Shown here piece after piece: positions 59,878 through 64,000 of a stretch of DNA of 64,000 nt (position 1 is its first letter; every line of letters starts with the position of its first letter). This stretch comes from Streptomyces durmitorensis. Lineage in GTDB: Bacteria; Actinomycetota; Actinomycetes; Streptomycetales; Streptomycetaceae. The stretch is taken from assembly GCF_023498005.1 (NCBI RefSeq), contig NZ_CP097289.1:2480001-2544000 (forward strand). The letters are read 5' to 3'. The translations under genes and the position numbers were made by a program. The notes beneath the pieces are model-generated. The model saw nothing but the letters and a program-made list of their open reading frames with translations, ran no database searches and was not told where the DNA came from.

Positions 59878-60824
59878 CAGTCCTCCTCGTTCCACCGGCT
59901 GACCTTCAGGAAGATCAGCACGAGCACGACGACCATCGCGAAGTTGACCACGGACATGGCGGCGGATTCGCCGATGTCGGTCTCCTTCAGCTTGTACATG
60001 AACACCATGGTCGTGGAGGTGTCATAGCCGGGACCGCCCTGCGTCATGGCCCAGATGATCGGGAAGGAGTTGAAGACGTTGATGAGGTTGATGACCACGC
60101 CGACGAGGAACGCGGGCCGCAGCATCGGCAGCGTGATGTGCCGGTACGTCTGCCAGCCGCCCGCCCCGTCGATCCGCGACGCCTCGTAGACCTCACCAGG
60201 GATGGTCTGGAGCCCGGCGAGCAGCGTGTACGTGGTGAAGGGCAGCGACACGAAGATCGCGACGGCCATCATCCACGGCCAGGCCGTCTCCGGCTTGCCG
60301 AGCCAGTCCTTGGAGTTGTCGATCAGGCCGAGGTCCAGCATCAGCGTGTTGAGCACGCCCGCGGTCTGGTTGAGCATCCACTTGAAGCCGATGGCGGTCA
60401 TCAGGACGGATGCCGCCCAGGGCGCGATGAGCGCCCAGCGGGTGACGGTGCGGCCGGGGAACTTCTGGTTGAACAGCTGGGCGAGGGCCAGCGAGAGCAG
60501 CATCGTCACGGTCACGACGACGACGGTCCACACGACCGTCCAGAGCAGGACCGCCCCGAAGTCGGTCTCGTCGAAGAGCTTCTTGTACTTGTCGGTCCCC
60601 GCGCTGCCGCGCACGATCCCGGCGATGGAGATGTTGAGGAACGAGGTGCGGATCAGCTCGACGACCGGCCAGATGACCACGGCGAGGATCAGCAGGATGA
60701 CGGGCGCTATCCAGGGCAGCGGGCCGAGTCGGGCGATGCCGCTGCGACGGCTCACCGGCCTGGGTGCGCGCCCGCTCCGTCCCCGGCCGGTGTCGGCCGG
60801 GGGCGGAGGGGCCTTCAGTGACAC
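59877..60824 (-). CDS. ngcF: Carbohydrate ABC transporter permease (NgcF type)
   Basis: A 315-aa MalF-type permease with a Pro/Arg-rich N-terminus and six membrane helices. The EAA loop EVYEASRIDGAGGWQTYRHITLPMLRP (about 209-235) is intact. It pairs with the downstream permease to form the channel. The GTG start lies 60 nt after the binding-protein gene. Substrate is inferred from the operon's match to ngcEFG (N-acetylglucosamine/chitobiose uptake). Confidence 0.82.
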   Translation of the reverse strand: MSLKAPPPPADTGRGRSGRAPRPVSRRSGIARLGPLPWIAPVILLILAVVIWPVVELIRTSFLNISIAGIVRGSAGTDKYKKLFDETDFGAVLLWTVVWTVVVVTVTMLLSLALAQLFNQKFPGRTVTRWALIAPWAASVLMTAIGFKWMLNQTAGVLNTLMLDLGLIDNSKDWLGKPETAWPWMMAVAIFVSLPFTTYTLLAGLQTIPGEVYEASRIDGAGGWQTYRHITLPMLRPAFLVGVVINLINVFNSFPIIWAMTQGGPGYDTSTTMVFMYKLKETDIGESAAMSVVNFAMVVVLVLIFLKVSRWNEED

Positions 60825-60884
60825 AAGGTCTCCTAGCGAACGGGACGTACGAGATGTACGGGACGAAGAGGCGCTGCCTGCGGG

Positions 60885-62147
60885 CTACTTGGCCGCGGCC
60901 GCGGCGTCTTCCGCCTTCTTCTGGAGGTCACCGAGGACCGACTTCGGGTCGTCGCTCGCGGCCTTGCCACCGGTCTTCTTCATCTCCGCGGAGATGACGT
61001 CCCACGAGGTGTCGCCCAGCGGGTAGAACTTGGCGTTCGGCAGGACCTCGAAGAACGGCTCCAGGTCCTTGTGCTTGCCGTTGGTCTGCATCTCCTTGAG
61101 CGTGTCCTGGGTGACGGGCATCAGGTTGTACATCTCGTCGAACTCCAGCATCTTCTTGGAGTACGTGAAGTCCAGGAACTTCTTGACGCCTTCCTTCTCC
61201 GCGCCGCCGTCCTTGAACGCCATCATCCAGTCGGCGACACCGAGGGTGGACTCCAGCGGGCCCGTCTTGCCGGGGATCGGCGCGACGCCGTAGTCGACCT
61301 TGCCGTCCTTGGCCATCTGGATCAGGCTCGGGTGGCCATTCAGCATGCCGACCTTGCCGGCCGCGAAGTCCGCGAAGGCCGTCTTGCGGTCGGTGGAGGC
61401 CGGGTTGGAGTACGTGAGGCCGGGCTTGACCAGGTTCTTCTGGAGCCAGTCGAAGGTCTCGACGTTCTTGGCGCTGTCGAGCGTGTACTTGCCGCTCGCG
61501 TCGGTGTAGCCACCGCCGTTGCCGAGCTCCCACATCATCGTCTCGCCCTGGGTCTCCTCGGGGCCGAGCGGCAGGGCGTACGGGGTGTCGGCGGCCTTGG
61601 AGGACTTGATCTTCTTTGCGGCGGCGGCGAGTTCGTCCCAGGTCTTGGGCGGCGTCTTCACGCCCGCCTTCTTCAGGACGGCCTTGTTGTAGAACATCAC
61701 GCGGCTCGAGGACACCCATGGGATGCCGTACTGGGTGCCGTCGACCTCGCCGGCCTTGGCGAAGGTGGGGATGAGGTTCTCCCGCGTCTTGGGCGAAAGG
61801 ACCTCGTCCGCCTTGTAGAGCAGGTCGTCGGCGACCTTGTCGGCGTAGCCGCCGGTCTGGAGCAGGTCGGGCTGGTTGCCCGCCTGGATCATGTTCTTGA
61901 CGGACTTGTCGATCTCGTTCCAGTTGATGACCTGGACGTCGACCTTGTAGCCCTTGTTCTCCGCCTCGAAGTCCTTCTTCACGCCGTCCCAGTACTTCTT
62001 GGAGGCGTTGGAGGCCTTGTCGCCGTAGTCGGCGGCGACGAGCTTGATGGTCTTGCCGTCGCCGCTGTCGCTGTCACCGCCGCACGCGGTAAGTCCCAGT
62101 GCCATCGCGAGCGTTGCCGCACCGGTGGCGATTACTCGATTCCTCAT
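60885..62147 (-). CDS. ngcE: Carbohydrate-binding lipoprotein (NgcE type)
   Basis: A 420-aa family-1 extracellular solute-binding protein. The lipobox is LTAC (about Cys22), followed by a Gly/Ser/Asp linker. The fold is shown by AGNQPDLLQTGGYAD, GTQYGIPWVSSSRVMFYNKAVLKKAGVKTPPKTWDELAAAAKKI and AFADFAAGKVGMLNGHPSLI, typical of binding proteins for oligosaccharides. ATG 62147 follows GAAGGG. A DasR-like site lies about 100 bp upstream, which fits an amino-sugar ligand such as N-acetylglucosamine or chitobiose. Confidence 0.82.
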   Translation of the reverse strand: MRNRVIATGAATLAMALGLTACGGDSDSGDGKTIKLVAADYGDKASNASKKYWDGVKKDFEAENKGYKVDVQVINWNEIDKSVKNMIQAGNQPDLLQTGGYADKVADDLLYKADEVLSPKTRENLIPTFAKAGEVDGTQYGIPWVSSSRVMFYNKAVLKKAGVKTPPKTWDELAAAAKKIKSSKAADTPYALPLGPEETQGETMMWELGNGGGYTDASGKYTLDSAKNVETFDWLQKNLVKPGLTYSNPASTDRKTAFADFAAGKVGMLNGHPSLIQMAKDGKVDYGVAPIPGKTGPLESTLGVADWMMAFKDGGAEKEGVKKFLDFTYSKKMLEFDEMYNLMPVTQDTLKEMQTNGKHKDLEPFFEVLPNAKFYPLGDTSWDVISAEMKKTGGKAASDDPKSVLGDLQKKAEDAAAAAK

Positions 62148-62247
62148 GCTGTTCAACCCTTCGACATCGGTGTCGACTTGAACGCGGGCAAAAGGTTCCC
62201 CCCGCGGCGCCGTGGGGCCGACATTACTCACGGCCGGAATTGACGCG

Positions 62248-62263
62248 ACAGGCCTAGACCACT
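62248..62263. promoter_or_regulatory. DasR-type (dre) operator candidate upstream of ngcE
   Basis: On the minus strand AGTGGTCTAGGCCTGT matches 13 of 16 positions of the dre consensus AGTGGTCTAGACCACT bound by the GntR regulator DasR, the master control of amino-sugar and chitin use. It lies between the upstream permease gene and ngcE, about 100 bp before the ngcE start. Confidence 0.6.
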
Positions 62264-62297
62264 TTCGTGGCCAAGCTGAAATCACCGGCGGTCAGGG

Positions 62298-63191
62298 TCA
62301 CTTGAGAGCCCCCGCGGTGAGCCCGGCCTGCACCTGACGCTGGAACACGGCATAGACGACGAGCACCGGAAGCATCGCGATCGTCAGGCCCGCGAAGAGC
62401 GCTCCCCAGTCGCCCCGGTACCCCTGCGAGACCGCCAGCGTGGCCAGTCCCTGCGGCAGCACGTACCTGCTCTCCTCCTCGTTGTTGAGCAGCAGCGGGA
62501 GCAGGTACTGGTTCCACTGGCCGAGGAAGTTGAAGATGCCGATGCTGACCAGGCCCGGCTTGGCCATCGGCAGCATGATCTGGAAGAACGTCCGCGTGTG
62601 CGAGGCCCCGTCGACCATCGCCGCCTCCTGGACGCCGGTCGGCAGCGTACGGAAGAAGGACGTCAGGAAGAAGACGGTGAAGGGCAGCGAGTACGCGATG
62701 TACGCGATCATCAGGCCCGGCCTGGTGTCCAGGAGGCCGAAGTTCTCCATGACCGCGAAGAGCGGGACGAGGGCGAGGATGACGGGGAACATCATGCCGC
62801 CCGCGAAGAGCATGAAGATGAACCGGTTGCCCGGGAAGGTGAAGCGGGCGATCACATAGGCCGCCATCGAGCCGAGCAGCATGGTGCCGGTCAGCGAACC
62901 CGCCAGGATGATCACCGAGTTGATGGCGTACTGGCCGATGCTCGCCTCGGTCCACGCGTTGGTGAAGTTCTCCCAGTGGAAGGAGGTCGGCCAGCCCATC
63001 GGATCGCTGAGGATCTCGACCGAGGGGCGCAGCGCGGTGAGGGCGACCCAGATCAGGGGGCCCGCCGCGAGGACCACCCACAGGACGAGGAAGGCGTGCG
63101 AGAAGACGTTCAGGGTCGCGCCGCTCGCCGAATCGCCCTCTCGGCGGGATGTGTCGGCGGACTCGGCGCGGGGCGCGGTGGTCGTGGTCAT
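62298..63191 (-). CDS. Carbohydrate ABC transporter permease (MalG type)
   Basis: A 297-aa permease with six helices and an intact EAA loop (VQEAAMVDGASHTRTFFQIMLPMAKPG, about 187-213). It follows the incomplete MalF-type permease by 21 nt on the same strand, so the two form a second importer pair. Its binding protein is not in the window and probably lies beyond the right edge. The intergenic region to ngcE with its own operator suggests that ngcE starts a separate unit. Substrate unknown. Confidence 0.85.
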   Translation of the reverse strand: MTTTTAPRAESADTSRREGDSASGATLNVFSHAFLVLWVVLAAGPLIWVALTALRPSVEILSDPMGWPTSFHWENFTNAWTEASIGQYAINSVIILAGSLTGTMLLGSMAAYVIARFTFPGNRFIFMLFAGGMMFPVILALVPLFAVMENFGLLDTRPGLMIAYIAYSLPFTVFFLTSFFRTLPTGVQEAAMVDGASHTRTFFQIMLPMAKPGLVSIGIFNFLGQWNQYLLPLLLNNEEESRYVLPQGLATLAVSQGYRGDWGALFAGLTIAMLPVLVVYAVFQRQVQAGLTAGALK

Positions 63192-63212
63192 GATGCAGTG
63201 CTCCCGCGGTCT

Positions 63213-64000
63213 TTAGTATTCGATCCGGTCGCGGTTCCCGATCCTCATGACGATCAGCGAGAACGCCATGCTGAGGACGAGGAGGACGACGCCGATGGAC
63301 GTGGCATAGCCGTACTGACCGTCACGGAACCGTTCGTAGAGGAAGACCGGGGTGACCTTCAGGACGTGTTCGGGAACCATGACCAGGACGATCGCGAACG
63401 AGTCGAGCGCCTGGATGCCCATGTAGATCCAGCCGGTCCGCACGGTGTCCCAGATCAGCGGGAGCGTCACGCTGAAGAAGGTCCGTCCCCGGCCCGCGCC
63501 GTCGAGCAGCGCCGCCTCGTAGATGTCCCTGGGGATCGCGCCCATCGCGGCGGAGAACAGCACCACATAGAAGCCGACGAAGCTCCAGGAGAGCACGATC
63601 ATCACCGCGATGAGCGCGAGTGAGCGGTCGCCGCCCAGCCAGGCGGGGCCGTCGAACCCCACCTTGTCGAGCCCGCCGTTGATCAGGCCGCTGTTGGTGT
63701 TGAAGACGCGGCCCCAGACCACGGCGATGATCGCGACGGACAGGACCTGGGGGAAGAAGTAGACGACCTTGTAGAACGACGAGCCCGCGACACCGGCGAT
63801 GGCCTGGCCCTTACGGTGCCGGCCGCCCGACGTGATCATGTACGCGAAGAACATGCCGAGCACAAGCGTGATCAGCGGGGCGACGACCGCCAGGATGACG
63901 CTCACTTCCAGGGAGTCCCAGAAGCGCTCGTCGTTCCACATCTTCGTGAAGTTGTCGAAGCCGATGAAGTTCGCCACCGGCCCACCGGACCAGTCCGTGA
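63213..64000 (-). CDS. Carbohydrate ABC transporter permease (MalF type), truncated by the window edge
   Basis: The 3' 262 codons of a MalF-type permease. The reading frame stays open to the window end (TDWSGGPVANFIGFDNF), so the true start lies outside and the internal GTG at 63977 is not a start. About five helices are visible with the EAA loop DIYEAALLDGAGRGRTFFSVTLPL. It is the upstream partner of the permease ending at 62298. Confidence 0.85.
   Translation of the reverse strand, partial: TDWSGGPVANFIGFDNFTKMWNDERFWDSLEVSVILAVVAPLITLVLGMFFAYMITSGGRHRKGQAIAGVAGSSFYKVVYFFPQVLSVAIIAVVWGRVFNTNSGLINGGLDKVGFDGPAWLGGDRSLALIAVMIVLSWSFVGFYVVLFSAAMGAIPRDIYEAALLDGAGRGRTFFSVTLPLIWDTVRTGWIYMGIQALDSFAIVLVMVPEHVLKVTPVFLYERFRDGQYGYATSIGVVLLVLSMAFSLIVMRIGNRDRIEY

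Noticed and set aside
63200..63977. GTG 63977 as the start of the last permease
   Set aside because: The frame is open to the window edge and the residues upstream (TDWSGGP) fit the permease family, so the gene is cut by the window rather than starting there.

Overview
The window is chromosomal DNA of a Streptomyces-type actinomycete. GC content is very high with strong third-position GC bias. Many starts are GTG and a few TTG, behind GGAGG-type ribosome sites. There is a sporulation regulator (WhiI) with a sigma-WhiG-type promoter, a coproporphyrin-type heme gene set, and a gene order that, as I recall it, follows the S. coelicolor region from hemQ/hemE/whiI through dxs and xylFGH to ngcEFG. 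No rRNA, tRNA, CRISPR array or complete insertion sequence was seen. The last gene runs off the right edge.

Layout. 1-8.9 kb is an accessory metabolic region. It holds a mannonate-dehydratase-like enolase, a 52-aa membrane micro-gene, a LacI regulator divergent from an MFS transporter with a doubled operator between them, an alpha/beta hydrolase, a secreted DUF4352 protein, and TetR, NADP-oxidoreductase and nitroreductase genes. Three different tandem minisatellites lie in the first 5 kb. 9.3-17.4 kb holds a polysaccharide deacetylase lipoprotein, a small zinc-ribbon protein, an ABC transporter pair, a PTH2-type protein, a LysR/NmrA divergent pair, and a TetR-led group ending in a DinB-like protein.

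17.5-22.5 kb is the most interesting gene set. Two paralogous DUF4142 exported proteins and two paralogous TIGR04222-type membrane proteins surround an MNIO (DUF692) enzyme that carries a fused C-terminal domain. One TIGR04222-type protein ends in a Gly/Ser-rich tail with seven regularly spaced cysteines built from 33-bp repeats. This looks like a membrane-anchored RiPP-like substrate with its modifying enzyme.

22.6-33.9 kb is largely conserved core: a secreted tripeptidyl aminopeptidase-like hydrolase, an RNHCP protein, hemQ and hemY, a DUF4349 lipoprotein, a flavin disulfide reductase, hemE, a DUF3000 protein, whiI and an RNase D-like nuclease. 33.9-35.7 kb is an unusual gene-free element. 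Near-identical inverted arms enclose two head-to-head arrays of about 96-97-bp repeats around a lower-GC centre with nested hairpins. 35.8-39.2 kb is a fadA-fadB beta-oxidation operon.

40.8-48.7 kb is a poly-gamma-glutamate-type capsule locus. It has NlpC/P60 hydrolase, CapC, CapB with a repetitive tail, a double-HAMP membrane sensor without an output domain, CapA, and a divergent exported protein. 48.8-54 kb holds a GT39-like membrane transferase, an APC permease and dxs. 54.1-64 kb is sugar uptake: a xylFGH-type ABC operon, a ROK regulator with candidate palindromic operators on both sides, an ngcEFG-type ABC operon with a DasR-like site upstream, and a second pair of ABC permeases entering from the right edge.
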